Assembly: GCA_945267035.1 (NCBI GenBank)
Contig: CALYOS010000003.1
Span: 1-64,000 of the forward strand
Direction: 5' to 3'
Source: an uncultured Neisseriaceae bacterium
GTDB taxonomy: Bacteria > Pseudomonadota > Gammaproteobacteria > Burkholderiales > Neisseriaceae
DNA length: 64,000 bases
A program made the position numbers and the translations under genes. This document shows, one piece after another, positions 51,680 through 60,622 of this stretch. The stretch's first letter is position 1. Every line of letters begins with the position of its first letter. A model generated the notes under the pieces. That model was not told where the DNA came from. It saw nothing but the letters and a program-made list of their open reading frames with translations, and searched no databases.

Positions 51680-52459
51680 ATGTTAACTGTTATTGCCGCC
51701 CCAACCACACAGGATTTTGCTAATCCTCGTTTAAGTTGTACTTATACTCAACCTCAGTTTCTACAACAAAGTGCTCAACTGGTGCATCTGTGCCGCCAAC
51801 TGAGTCTTTCCCAGTTGGAAGAAATCATGCATATCAGCCCGCATTTGGCTGAACTGAATCAACAACGTTTCCGCGAATGGCATCAACCTTTTACTCCGGA
51901 CAATGCTTTACAGGCTATATTTGCGTATGGTGGTGATATCTACAATAGTTTGCATGTTGATGATTTATCATTGCATAAACTGGATTATATGCAACAAGCA
52001 GTTCGGATTTTGTCTGGGCTTTATGGTTTGTTGCGACCACTCGATCTAATCCAGCCCTATCGCCTCAGCATGAATGTCCGTTTGGAAAACCCGAAGGGTA
52101 TCAATTTATATCATTTCTGGCATGAAACGCTGACCCATTACCTCAATGACACTGAAACTGATACCATTGTTGATCTGGCTTTTGATAACTATTTCAAAGT
52201 GATTGATCAGGATAAACTCCAAGCCAAAGTCATTAAACCGGTATTTCTAGATGAAAAAGCCGGTAGATATATGAATGTCAATGCCTATGCTAAAGAAGCA
52301 ATGGGTTTGATGACTCGTTTTATTGTCGACAATAAACTGGAATCGCCAAAATTGCTGCATGAATTCAACACCAATGGCTATCAATTTATTAAAAACGAAT
52401 CGACTGAGTATGAGTTGGTGTTTAAACGCGCGGAAAAAGTCGCCAAACAATACCAGTAA
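51680..52459 (+). CDS. yaaA: Peroxide stress protein YaaA (DUF328/UPF0246)
   Basis: A 259-aa DNA-binding protein that in E. coli limits iron-driven DNA damage under peroxide stress. Family blocks are MLTVIAAPTTQDF, YTQPQFLQQSAQL, ILSGLYGLLRPLDLIQPYRLSM and VNAYAKEAMGLMTRFI. I start at 51680, where AGGAGA precedes the ATG. The frame is open 18 bp upstream. Its presence fits the iron-rich gene content of the window. Confidence 0.93.
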   Translation: MLTVIAAPTTQDFANPRLSCTYTQPQFLQQSAQLVHLCRQLSLSQLEEIMHISPHLAELNQQRFREWHQPFTPDNALQAIFAYGGDIYNSLHVDDLSLHKLDYMQQAVRILSGLYGLLRPLDLIQPYRLSMNVRLENPKGINLYHFWHETLTHYLNDTETDTIVDLAFDNYFKVIDQDKLQAKVIKPVFLDEKAGRYMNVNAYAKEAMGLMTRFIVDNKLESPKLLHEFNTNGYQFIKNESTEYELVFKRAEKVAKQYQ

Positions 52460-52473
52460 ATCAAAAAAAGAAT

Positions 52474-52497
52474 GGCTTAACGCTATACTGTTAAGCC
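52474..52497 (+). terminator. Hairpin after yaaA
   Basis: GGCTTAAC-N8-GTTAAGCC, 14 bp after the stop codon. The T tail is weak on the plus strand. Confidence 0.4.
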
Positions 52498-52579
52498 GAT
52501 TCGACTCCAATTTACATAAAAATGTCGTAGACAGAGAAAATTCGGTACAATCCCCGCTTTACCCTAGCAGAGGTCTAAT

Positions 52580-52915
52580 ATGTCAGAATCAACACAAATA
52601 TGCCCACAATGTGCCAGTGAACAGAACTATTTCGATGGTACCTTTACTGTTTGTCTCGAGTGTGGGCATGAATGGGATGCAAACAATGCCAGCAATACTG
52701 ATGAATTGGTTGTGAAAGACAGCAATGGCAATTTGCTTGCCAATGGAGATGATGTCATTTTAATTAAAGACCTCAAACTTAAAGGCAGCAGTCAGGTGCT
52801 AAAAAAAGGCGCTAAAGCCAAAGGGATTCGCTTGGTTGAAGGGGATCACGAAATCGACTGTAAGGTAGATGGGATGAAAATTATGTTGAAGGCGTGTTTT
52901 GTGAAAAAAGCCTAA
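52580..52915 (+). CDS. yjdM: YjdM/PhnA-family zinc-ribbon protein
   Basis: A 111-aa protein with an N-terminal zinc ribbon (CPQC at 8-11, CLEC at 25-28, the latter followed by GHEWD) and the C-terminal beta-barrel of the family ([26 protein letters not shown]). It was formerly called PhnA, but no direct role in phosphonate use is proven. It is followed by a terminator shared with the convergent heme operon. Confidence 0.92.
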   Translation: MSESTQICPQCASEQNYFDGTFTVCLECGHEWDANNASNTDELVVKDSNGNLLANGDDVILIKDLKLKGSSQVLKKGAKAKGIRLVEGDHEIDCKVDGMKIMLKACFVKKA

Positions 52916-52942
52916 AGCAAATTTTAACTTTATTGCTAAACG

Positions 52943-52990
52943 AAAATTGGTCCGTCTGTCAAAATTTGGTTGAGATACGGACCAATTTTA
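52943..52990. terminator. Bidirectional terminator between yjdM and the hut operon
   Basis: A 13-bp stem (AAAATTGGTCCGT at 52943-52955 with ACGGACCAATTTT at 52977-52989) around a 21-nt loop. Confidence 0.75.
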
Positions 52991-53034
52991 ACTGGTGCAT
53001 AAATTGATTTATTCACCAGTAAAGGGATTAAATT

Positions 53035-53679
53035 TTATCTTTCATTCATAGACAAACTTGGATCAACCACAGCATAAATCTTGTTTTCCAGTTTATCAGC
53101 TTTAATTTTCTCTAAGATCACCCGTGCCAGTTCTGCCCGATGAACACACCCATGAACCTCTTGCTGGCTAAAACATTCTGCTTTACCCGTGATCTCCCCA
53201 GTGATTAAACCACCAGGACGTAAAATAACGTAATTCAAAGAGCTGGTTTGCAACCATGCCTCAGCCAGAGATTTCTCACGTAGAGCATGCCCGAATGCTT
53301 GTTTGGCTCGTTCAGACATGGTTGACCATGAGTCACCACAACCGAGTGAAGTCACCAGAAGCATTTGATGGATACCACATTGTTCTGCCGTATCCATAAT
53401 CAGACGCTGTGCCTCATAATGTGCACCAGACGATCCGCCCAGTGTGGACACAATAACAGTATTCGCACCGGCCAGCTGACAGATTTCTTGAACCTTGGTT
53501 GCATCCATGGCATCACCGACTACGGTGATCACCCCTTGCTGATTTAACTGGTTGGCAAATTCAGCATCGCGGACTAAAGCCACACAGCGCCATGGTGTTG
53601 GTTGTTGCATAGCTTGCTGCAATACCTGATAGCCTGTGCCCATTTTCGGGCTTACCCCAAATAGCAATAAAGTTTTCAT
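53035..53679 (-). CDS. NAD(P)-binding SDR-like oxidoreductase of the heme operon
   Basis: A 214-aa Rossmann protein of the atypical SDR / NAD(P)H-binding type. It has an N-terminal LLLFGVSPKMGTGYQVL (variant of the GxxGxxG dinucleotide loop), VVGDAMDAT, TVIVSTLGGSSG, LLVTSLGCG and YVILRPGGL (Tyr and Arg-Pro block). It begins 10 bp after hutX, so it belongs to the hutW-hutX transcript. It may reduce a heme-breakdown product or supply electrons. This is inferred from position only. Confidence 0.75.
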   Translation of the reverse strand: MKTLLLFGVSPKMGTGYQVLQQAMQQPTPWRCVALVRDAEFANQLNQQGVITVVGDAMDATKVQEICQLAGANTVIVSTLGGSSGAHYEAQRLIMDTAEQCGIHQMLLVTSLGCGDSWSTMSERAKQAFGHALREKSLAEAWLQTSSLNYVILRPGGLITGEITGKAECFSQQEVHGCVHRAELARVILEKIKADKLENKIYAVVDPSLSMNER

Positions 53680-53689
53680 CGCATTCGCC

Positions 53690-54196
53690 TTATGCAGATT
53701 TGAAACGTTGCGCTAAGTTTCTGAATTTTTCTAACTGATCTGCTTTCAACTGTCGCTGTTGATCACGGCCGACAAAAATCTTGAACATGGCTTCGCCATG
53801 GTGATTGAGAAAAAGAATTGAAGCGGTGGCCATACGCATAAAATTACGCTCTACAAAAGCAATATGCTGGCAATTTTCGGCACGAATATGCCCGCCAAAA
53901 CCTTGTTTATGGTGTAAATTAAAATAACCTGCACCATGCTTGCCTTCTGGCAGCTCACCGGAGAATTCAGCAATGATATCCGCCGTGTGCACCAGGAAAG
54001 TAATTTCCCCCCAACCAGCAACTTCTTGCCACACTGTATCAAACTGGCTGCCGTCAGTGATGATTGCATCTGGAATAGCCGCAATCACCTCGGTCATGGT
54101 TGCCTGATATTGTTGGGCGATCTGCTCCAATGTGCCTTCTGGATTGGTTTGCATAAAAGCATGAAGATCATTATGTTGAGATTGTTTAGACATCAT
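53690..54196 (-). CDS. hutX: HutX/HuvX-family cytosolic heme carrier
   Basis: A 168-aa protein of the HutX/HugX family, which binds heme in the cytoplasm and passes it to degrading enzymes. Supporting blocks are NPEGTLEQIAQQY, WGEITFLVHTADIIAEFSG, GYFNLHHKQGFGGHI and FVERNFMRMATASILFLNHHGEAMFKIFVGRD. It lies between hutW (38 bp upstream) and the SDR gene, as in Vibrio-type hutWX loci. HutZ is not present in the window. Confidence 0.92.
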   Translation of the reverse strand: MMSKQSQHNDLHAFMQTNPEGTLEQIAQQYQATMTEVIAAIPDAIITDGSQFDTVWQEVAGWGEITFLVHTADIIAEFSGELPEGKHGAGYFNLHHKQGFGGHIRAENCQHIAFVERNFMRMATASILFLNHHGEAMFKIFVGRDQQRQLKADQLEKFRNLAQRFKSA

Positions 54197-54234
54197 TATT
54201 CCCTTTATTAAATTGATTTCTCTAACCGCATGGT

Positions 54235-55617
54235 TTATGAAGCAGTGGCATGCGGGTGAACCGCTTTACCAGATTTGCGTATTTGCATCATTTTTTCCTG
54301 TAACTTTAGATGTTCAGGATTATTTAATTCTAGTAATAGTTGCTGTAGGGCTTGTAGCAGATTGCTTGACCAGAAGCGACCCGATGGCGTTAAGCGGAAA
54401 CAATGGTCATCGCTGACCAATAAACCTGACTGTTGCCATTGTTCAATCAGCGGATTGAGTAGGGTGCTTTGGGTAGTCAGGGCTGGTAACTCTACCCGTC
54501 CTCGCTCAATTCCGGCTTGTAACTGATAAAGCCAATCCCCCAATAATGATTGACCAGTAAGCATCATCAATGGCTTTTTGCCTTGTTGCAGTTGAGCATA
54601 ATATTCTGCTAAATCTCGTTGCAGCATAAAGGACTGACCATCTAGGCGTCCACCGGCACCTGAACCAAAAGCAAAGAAATCAGCACCCTGTTTGATGAGT
54701 AGATTATATAAATTGCGCTCACGCGTGGTTTTACCCCAGTGGCTGTTACTTAATTGCGTCCAGCCCCGACGATATAAGTAATCTGCACCTTGTAGATAAA
54801 AATCTCGTCTTGCTGCCACGGAAGGCAGTTCAAGCTGCTTATTTTCAACACGTTTGGCCAGTGGTGTACTTGAAAGCAGATTCAAAGCATACAAATCTAC
54901 GCCATCCAATGGCAAATCTGCAGCGATTTCTAAATCTGTTTGCCAGCTTTGTGTGGTTTGACCGGGTAAACCAAACATGAGATCACAAACCAAGGCAACA
55001 CTGTCTTTTAGCGCAATTCGTTCGAATGTTTCAATAATTTCTTCGCGGGCGGATAAGCGCCCCAGTTTTTTGCGGATGGCTGTATCAAAAGTCTGAATGC
55101 CTATGGAAAATCGGTTTGCTCCAGCGGCAATATAACTGTCTGTTCTGGCTTCATCAAAATCAGTAATCCGTCCTTCAATGGTGATTTCACAGTCAGGAGC
55201 CAAGGGTAAAGATTGTTTCAATAGTTTGATGACTCGAGCCAGTTGTCCTGCAGGCAATGCAGAAGGGGTTCCTCCGCCAAAATACACAGCATGAATTGGT
55301 GCTGACTGGATGGCCGGATTATTCATTTCCAAAGCAATTTCGTTCAATAGAGCATCGATATAGGCTTCAGTATCAAATTTACGCAGCAAATTTTGATAAA
55401 ACCCACAGAATTGACAATGGGTATCACAAAAGGGAATATGAATATAAATCAGTCTTTTGTTGCCCGTTAAAGAGGTTTGCTGTAATAATTGCCAACTTGC
55501 TTCCATCTTTTCAGCGGGCACAGGCATACTGGCTCGCAATGGCATGACTGCCCATCTATCCTGAAAAGGTAAGTCGGCGTTTGCGGCATAAAAACGGCTT
55601 AGATCCAATGATTTCAT
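54235..55617 (-). CDS. hutW: HutW/ChuW-type radical SAM heme-utilisation enzyme
   Basis: A 460-aa radical-SAM enzyme related to HemN and to ChuW, which opens heme anaerobically by radical methylation and releases iron. The cluster motif CDTHCQFC (Cys64, Cys68, Cys71, CX3CX2C) is followed by the SAM-binding GGGTPSALP block and GIQTFD. The C-terminal HemN-like domain has FAFGSGAGG. It heads the operon hutW-hutX-SDR and has a Fur box just upstream. Confidence 0.92.
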   Translation of the reverse strand: MKSLDLSRFYAANADLPFQDRWAVMPLRASMPVPAEKMEASWQLLQQTSLTGNKRLIYIHIPFCDTHCQFCGFYQNLLRKFDTEAYIDALLNEIALEMNNPAIQSAPIHAVYFGGGTPSALPAGQLARVIKLLKQSLPLAPDCEITIEGRITDFDEARTDSYIAAGANRFSIGIQTFDTAIRKKLGRLSAREEIIETFERIALKDSVALVCDLMFGLPGQTTQSWQTDLEIAADLPLDGVDLYALNLLSSTPLAKRVENKQLELPSVAARRDFYLQGADYLYRRGWTQLSNSHWGKTTRERNLYNLLIKQGADFFAFGSGAGGRLDGQSFMLQRDLAEYYAQLQQGKKPLMMLTGQSLLGDWLYQLQAGIERGRVELPALTTQSTLLNPLIEQWQQSGLLVSDDHCFRLTPSGRFWSSNLLQALQQLLLELNNPEHLKLQEKMMQIRKSGKAVHPHATAS

Positions 55618-55652
55618 AGCTTAGATATATTTTTGATGGCTGCAAGATTAAA

Positions 55653-55667
55653 TAATAATTATTATCA
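55653..55667 (-). promoter_or_regulatory. Fur box upstream of the hutW operon
   Basis: On the minus strand TGATAATAATTATTA differs from the 7-1-7 Fur consensus at one position. It lies 36 bp before the hutW start codon, which predicts repression by iron. Confidence 0.72.
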
Positions 55668-56093
55668 TATGGCAATGGTTTTACGGCAGTTACCAGCGTG
55701 ATTCAGCAGTTTATTGATGCAGGTCAATAAGCTTTGAAGATATAAAACAGACCACTGACTCTGGATGTTATTGAAGTAGTCAATCTAAAAAAATTCTTGA
55801 ATCGATCACTATTTGATGACATAAAATTTTCCAGAAATGGTTTTTATTCTGGTGAAAATGGTTGATCAAATAATATGCACCATTGAATTTCAGCACATCC
55901 ACTAACGAACTGTATCTAGATTGGTATTATTTTATCACCTTTGCTCTATTTAACACTAAAAAACATGCAATGCGATGGTTTTTGTGAATTATTGAGAAGA
56001 CTGGATGCTATTTTCACTGAATCCAGCCTTCAATTAATTATGTTTTTTCGACGGTTGTTGATGAATCATTGATATTCAAGCTCTTCATGGCAG
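55668..56093. other. Intergenic stretch between hutW and the GtrII-type gene
   Basis: About 430 bp. It contains a possible weak terminator for the minus-strand GtrII-type gene (CTGGAT/ATCCAG near 56000-56026) and nothing else that I recognise. Confidence 0.4.
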
Positions 56094-57598
56094 TTAATTA
56101 CACTCTTTGGGATAACTGCCTTTTTTTACTCCAGTGGGGCAATAACCGACATTTTGATTTAATTTGACCACTACCACATCATTGATTCGCATGATACTGC
56201 CCTTATTTGGCCAAACCGGAGCCGCGTAAATTGATTGCAAACCGGGTTTGATGTCTTGATAAGTGGCCGGAATAATATTTGCAATTTCAGTTTTATTCAT
56301 GAATGCAGAGATGCGTTCAGAATTACCGCCATCCCAGTTAAAAAATGAAGAACCAAACATATAGGTATATCTAGACTTATTCACTGTCTTGATATCATAT
56401 GGACCAAAGAAATAGACTTTAACTGGTTTTTCCAGCGAAATAGGCAGATCTTTCGCCATATCTTCGGCAATTGATGAAGCTATTCGATAATCTTTGTTAT
56501 AGGCGACGTAATCCAGATAGAACAAGAAGCTCACTTTCGACATGCCATATAAAAGGGAAAATACCGCCACTGCCCAAAAATATTTATTTCTATTAAGGGT
56601 AATAAAGCCAACCAGACCAGCTGAGGTAAAAAATACCGAAAAACTTGTTAGTATTCTCGTGGGTAAATCATTCCCCAAAATTATATTCATTGAGAATAGA
56701 GCCAATATACTGCCTAGGGCATAAATAGCATATCTGATTTTATTTTTTTTGAGACTAAAAAGTGGCAGTAATAAACATAAGAAAGCCAGCAAAAAGGTGT
56801 TTAATCCATAGGATGCTTTGAACAGAAAAAAATGCTCAATGGAACGACAGATTTTTTTAAAAGCATATTTAGGTGATTGCGTGATCCACTTGACGTCACT
56901 TATGAATAACGATTCATTAGTGATGTGAAAATAATGTTGAACTAATTTTCCGATCACAAAATGAAGGACTACACCAATCAAGGCTGCGATAAATAATTTC
57001 GATAGTAATTTAAAATGTTTACCAGGATCGTTTCCCTAATAATATCTATTAGAAAATAAGCAATAAGCATTGAAAGGGAAAAAAAGATGATCGACTGGTA
57101 GATTGATGCTGTATAACCTAACAATAAAGCGGGTAGAATTATAGACTGTAGAATACTTTTTTTGTGAATGATTAAGTAAACCGCAACCGATGCCATTAAT
57201 ATGGCCGAAGCCACTGTATCTGCTTGATTGAGAAATTGTAACTGATAAGCAAATTGTACAGATGAGGCATACAGAATAGCGAAAAAAACTGATTCATCTA
57301 AATTTAAGGAAAAGGCTTTCACGATTACGACACAGGATACGGATAATAATATAAATGATAGTATTTCTGTGTAATAGGGAATGAAGGGCTCGGGATAGAT
57401 TGTTGATTTCAATAGTGCATGACCCCAGCGCCCCAAATCAATGGTATGAATAATGTTATTGCTGAATTCTTCATCTATCGATAAAGTGAAATGAGTCAGT
57501 TCAAAACTATAAACTAATAAATAAGTGAAAAATGCAACGAGAAATGTGATGATCGCTATGTGATGTTTGTTGTTATGAATTAATTTGAGAACCTGCAT
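56094..57598 (-). pseudogene. GtrII-type membrane glucosyltransferase domain protein, split by a frameshift
   Basis: Two frames form one polytopic membrane protein of about 500 aa. The N-terminal frame (57598-56978, 206 aa) begins MQVLKLIHNNKHHIAI and carries the GtrII start (HFTLSIDEEF, LGRWGHALL). The C-terminal frame (ending at 56094) continues the membrane helices and ends in a periplasmic domain with Cys near its end. The second frame is open upstream of its first start codon as NDPGKHFKLLSKLFIAA. The two join as RE-NDPGKHFK if GGGAAAC (around 57034) had one more A. GtrII proteins glucosylate O-antigen or similar glycans. A sequencing error or a phase-variable state cannot be excluded. 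Confidence 0.75.
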
Positions 57599-58072
57599 TG
57601 ATTCACGCCCTTATTAAAGTAAACAGATCAATTGTTTGTTGTTCTATTTAAGCTTGCCAATAATAACCTCAATTTTGGCAAGATATTAATAAGATTAATT
57701 TTTTTTCGCAAGATGAAATTCACCTTTATTAATGTGTAAATATGCTTTGCCTCATTTTGAATTTTATTTGGGCTATAAGATCATTGAGATACGATCATTT
57801 TTATATATGATGCGTAATTGCAATGGAATCTAAAAGAATTACATGTGAAATGAATATGGTTTAGTTAGCAAACCTGTTGTTTAAGCTTGATTGTTCAAGA
57901 GCAACTTAACATGATCTATGATTTTGGATTTAACCGCTATATGTAATTCTGTTGAAGGTGAAGATGGTTTTATGCTTTTCTTAATTGGGGGCTGAGGCTA
58001 GGTAAGCGTGAAGTAGAGGTATTCATTGTTGATGAATATTCATAATGTGTTAACGATAGTAGAATGGATGAA
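57599..58072. other. AT-rich intergenic stretch
   Basis: About 470 bp between the glycosyltransferase-type gene and the glmS terminator. No gene or structured RNA recognised. Confidence 0.4.
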
Positions 58073-58106
58073 AAAAATTCCCTACTGGTTGGCATAGGGA
58101 ATTTTT
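58073..58106 (-). terminator. Terminator of glmS
   Basis: A 12-bp stem (AAAAATTCCCTA / TAGGGAATTTTT) about 50 bp past the glmS stop, with T runs on the minus strand. Confidence 0.8.
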
Positions 58107-58157
58107 GTGCTTTTAGCGCGATTCAAAACAAATATTATTATTTAGCTTGAATTTATT

Positions 58158-59999
58158 TTACTCAACCGTGACTGATTTGGCCAGATTGCGTGGTTTATCC
58201 ACATCGGTGCCGCGGGCTAGTGCGGTGTGGTAAGCCAATAGTTGTACGGGGATAGTGTGTACGATGGGGGAAAGTACGCCCATATGGCGCGGAGTGCGGA
58301 TTACGTGCACACCTTCGCCGGCGGTAAATTCACTATCCAAATCGGTAAACACAAAGAGTTCTCCACCACGGGCAGCTACTTCTTGCATATTGGCTTTGAC
58401 TTTTTCCAGCAAGCTGTCGTTTGGCGCGATCACAACAACGGGCATATTCTGGTCGACCAGTGCCAGCGGACCGTGTTTAAGTTCACCTGCAGGATAGGCT
58501 TCTGCATGAATATAGGTGATTTCTTTTAGTTTCAGTGCACCTTCCAGGGCGATAGGGTAGTGGATACCGCGGCCGAGAAAGAGGGCGTTGTTTTTGGCAG
58601 CAAACTGGTTTGCCCAGCTGGCGATCTGAGGTTCGAGATTAAGTACGTGCTGTATGCTGCCAGGCAGCAGGCGCAATTCGCTGGTGTATTGCTCCTCTGC
58701 GGCAGGGGTAACCATTCCGCGCATTTTACCTAGCGTTACAGCCAGCCCGAACAGTGCCACCAGTTGGGTAGTGAAGGCTTTGGTAGAGGCAACGCCAATT
58801 TCAGCACCAGCACGGGTATACAGTACCAGCTCGCTTTCGCGTGGTAAGGCAGACTCCATGACGTTGCAAATAGATAGGCTATGCTGCATGCCCAAAGACT
58901 GGGCATATTTGAGCGCTTCCATGGTGTCTAGGGTCTCACCAGACTGGGAGATGGTAATCACCAATTGTTCAGGATCGGCAATGACTTTGCGGTAGCGGTA
59001 TTCGCTGGCAATTTCGACATCGGTAGGCATTTGGGCGATGGCTTCAAACCAGTAGCGCGCGGTCAATGCAGCGTAGTATGAGGTGCCACAGGCAAGAATT
59101 TTAATGCTGCGGATGCGTTGGAAGATCTCGGCTGCGTTGGTGCCAAAGTTTTCCGGTTCAAAGCCACCAACTAAAAATACTTCGGCGGTATCGGTGATGG
59201 CTTTAGGCTGTTCATGAATTTCTTTTTGCATAAAATGACTGTACAGCCCCAATTCCAGCGAAGCGAGAGACAGCTCGGACATTTTGATTTCGCGCTCTAC
59301 CGGCTGCTGCTGTTTGTCGAGCAGGATATCAATACCTTGGGTGGAAAGTTGGACGATATCGCCGTCTTCTAAGAAGACAACACGACGGGTATAGGCGATA
59401 ACGGCAGAGACGTCAGAAGCGATAAAGCTTTCATCATCACCCAGTGCAACTAATAATGGGCAACCCATACGCGCAGCCACGAGTTTATCGGGATTATCGC
59501 GGGCGATGACGCCGATGGCGTAAGCCCCCTGAAAATGCTGACAAGCGTTTTGTACGGCTTGGAACAGGTTACCGTCACTGCTATGCGTGTATTCGTAATG
59601 GATGCTGTGGGCGATGACTTCGGTATCGGTTTGTGAGGTAAATTGATATCCCAGTTCTTGCAGTCGGGTGCGTTCGCTTTCGAAATTTTCGATGATGCCG
59701 TTATGCACAATAGCGATCAGGTCATTTGAAATGTGCGGGTGGGCATTAGGTTCGGTGACGCCACCATGGGTAGCCCAACGAGTGTGTCCGATACCCAGAC
59801 TACCCTTTAGTCCAGCTGCGTGGGCGGCTTGTTCCATAAGTTTGACGCGACCAACGCGACGTACGCGTTCGATGCCATTAGGTGTCCAAACGGCGATGCC
59901 GGATGAGTCATAACCGCGATATTCCAGCCGTTCCAGACCGCTGGTAAGAAATTCGACAACTTTGTCTTGGGCGCGAATGGCGCCGACTATGCCACACAT
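58158..59999 (-). CDS. glmS: Glutamine-fructose-6-phosphate aminotransferase GlmS
   Basis: A 613-aa enzyme that makes glucosamine-6-phosphate, the entry to UDP-GlcNAc, peptidoglycan and lipid A. The N-terminal glutaminase has the catalytic Cys2 (MCGIVGA) and GHTRWATHG. The two SIS isomerase domains carry [22 protein letters not shown] and [19 protein letters not shown], and the C-terminus ends in [12 protein letters not shown]. No glmS ribozyme motif is seen upstream, as expected outside Firmicutes. Confidence 0.98.
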   Translation of the reverse strand: MCGIVGAIRAQDKVVEFLTSGLERLEYRGYDSSGIAVWTPNGIERVRRVGRVKLMEQAAHAAGLKGSLGIGHTRWATHGGVTEPNAHPHISNDLIAIVHNGIIENFESERTRLQELGYQFTSQTDTEVIAHSIHYEYTHSSDGNLFQAVQNACQHFQGAYAIGVIARDNPDKLVAARMGCPLLVALGDDESFIASDVSAVIAYTRRVVFLEDGDIVQLSTQGIDILLDKQQQPVEREIKMSELSLASLELGLYSHFMQKEIHEQPKAITDTAEVFLVGGFEPENFGTNAAEIFQRIRSIKILACGTSYYAALTARYWFEAIAQMPTDVEIASEYRYRKVIADPEQLVITISQSGETLDTMEALKYAQSLGMQHSLSICNVMESALPRESELVLYTRAGAEIGVASTKAFTTQLVALFGLAVTLGKMRGMVTPAAEEQYTSELRLLPGSIQHVLNLEPQIASWANQFAAKNNALFLGRGIHYPIALEGALKLKEITYIHAEAYPAGELKHGPLALVDQNMPVVVIAPNDSLLEKVKANMQEVAARGGELFVFTDLDSEFTAGEGVHVIRTPRHMGVLSPIVHTIPVQLLAYHTALARGTDVDKPRNLAKSVTVE

Positions 60000-60198
60000 G
60001 TTTTATCCTTTGACTGTGCAAATGGTCACGACCCTGATTAAGGATGGTTTTACTGAAAAAAATTCAGCTCTTGCTTTTATTTCGCTATGCAGACCATTGC
60101 TCTGGTGTTGCTGGTTTCATTCTAAGGGGGTAATTGTAATGGAAAAGCTCGTTTTGCACAGTAGCTCAACCTATTCTTAATGTTGATTTGCTAATTTC

Positions 60199-60474
60199 CT
60201 AGCTTGGCAGCAGTTGTATGGGAATGGTTTTAGGCATTTTTGCGGCAATTCGATAAATTTTTTTCACTCCAGGCGGGCAGGAGAAACAATCGCTGCAATT
60301 GGCTGTTGAACAACTTTCATCGTTTAGATTTATTTGCTCTATGGTGCCTTTTTGCAACCAGAATGTCAGCATCTGTTCCATGGCGCTTTCCTGCACCTGA
60401 AAGTGTCGAGCCAGATCTTGCAAATTGGCCTGTCCTTTGCTGATCAGGTAGTCTCTAATGGCGGTGATGAGCAT
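60199..60474 (-). CDS. feoC: FeoC-like protein of the ferrous-iron system
   Basis: A 91-aa protein with an N-terminal winged helix (LITAIRDYLISKGQANLQDLARHFQ) and a Cys cluster in its second half (SCSTANCSDCFSCPPG), as in FeoC proteins that can bind an iron-sulfur cluster. FeoC modulates or stabilises the FeoB transporter. I start at the ATG at 60474. The frame is open 24 bp upstream with a TTG. It follows feoB after about 150 bp, completing feoABC. Confidence 0.85.
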   Translation of the reverse strand: MLITAIRDYLISKGQANLQDLARHFQVQESAMEQMLTFWLQKGTIEQINLNDESCSTANCSDCFSCPPGVKKIYRIAAKMPKTIPIQLLPS

Positions 60475-60622
60475 CGAAATTAAGTTCCTGTGCTGCAATG
60501 TTTTGGATAGTGGATATATATTGGTTAGGGATCTTTGGTGGTGACCATACAGATGGTGGTTAATTTGCTAAGATCACTATCTGTATGGGTAAATGTTGAG
60601 TAAGTCACGGTAAATTATGGTT

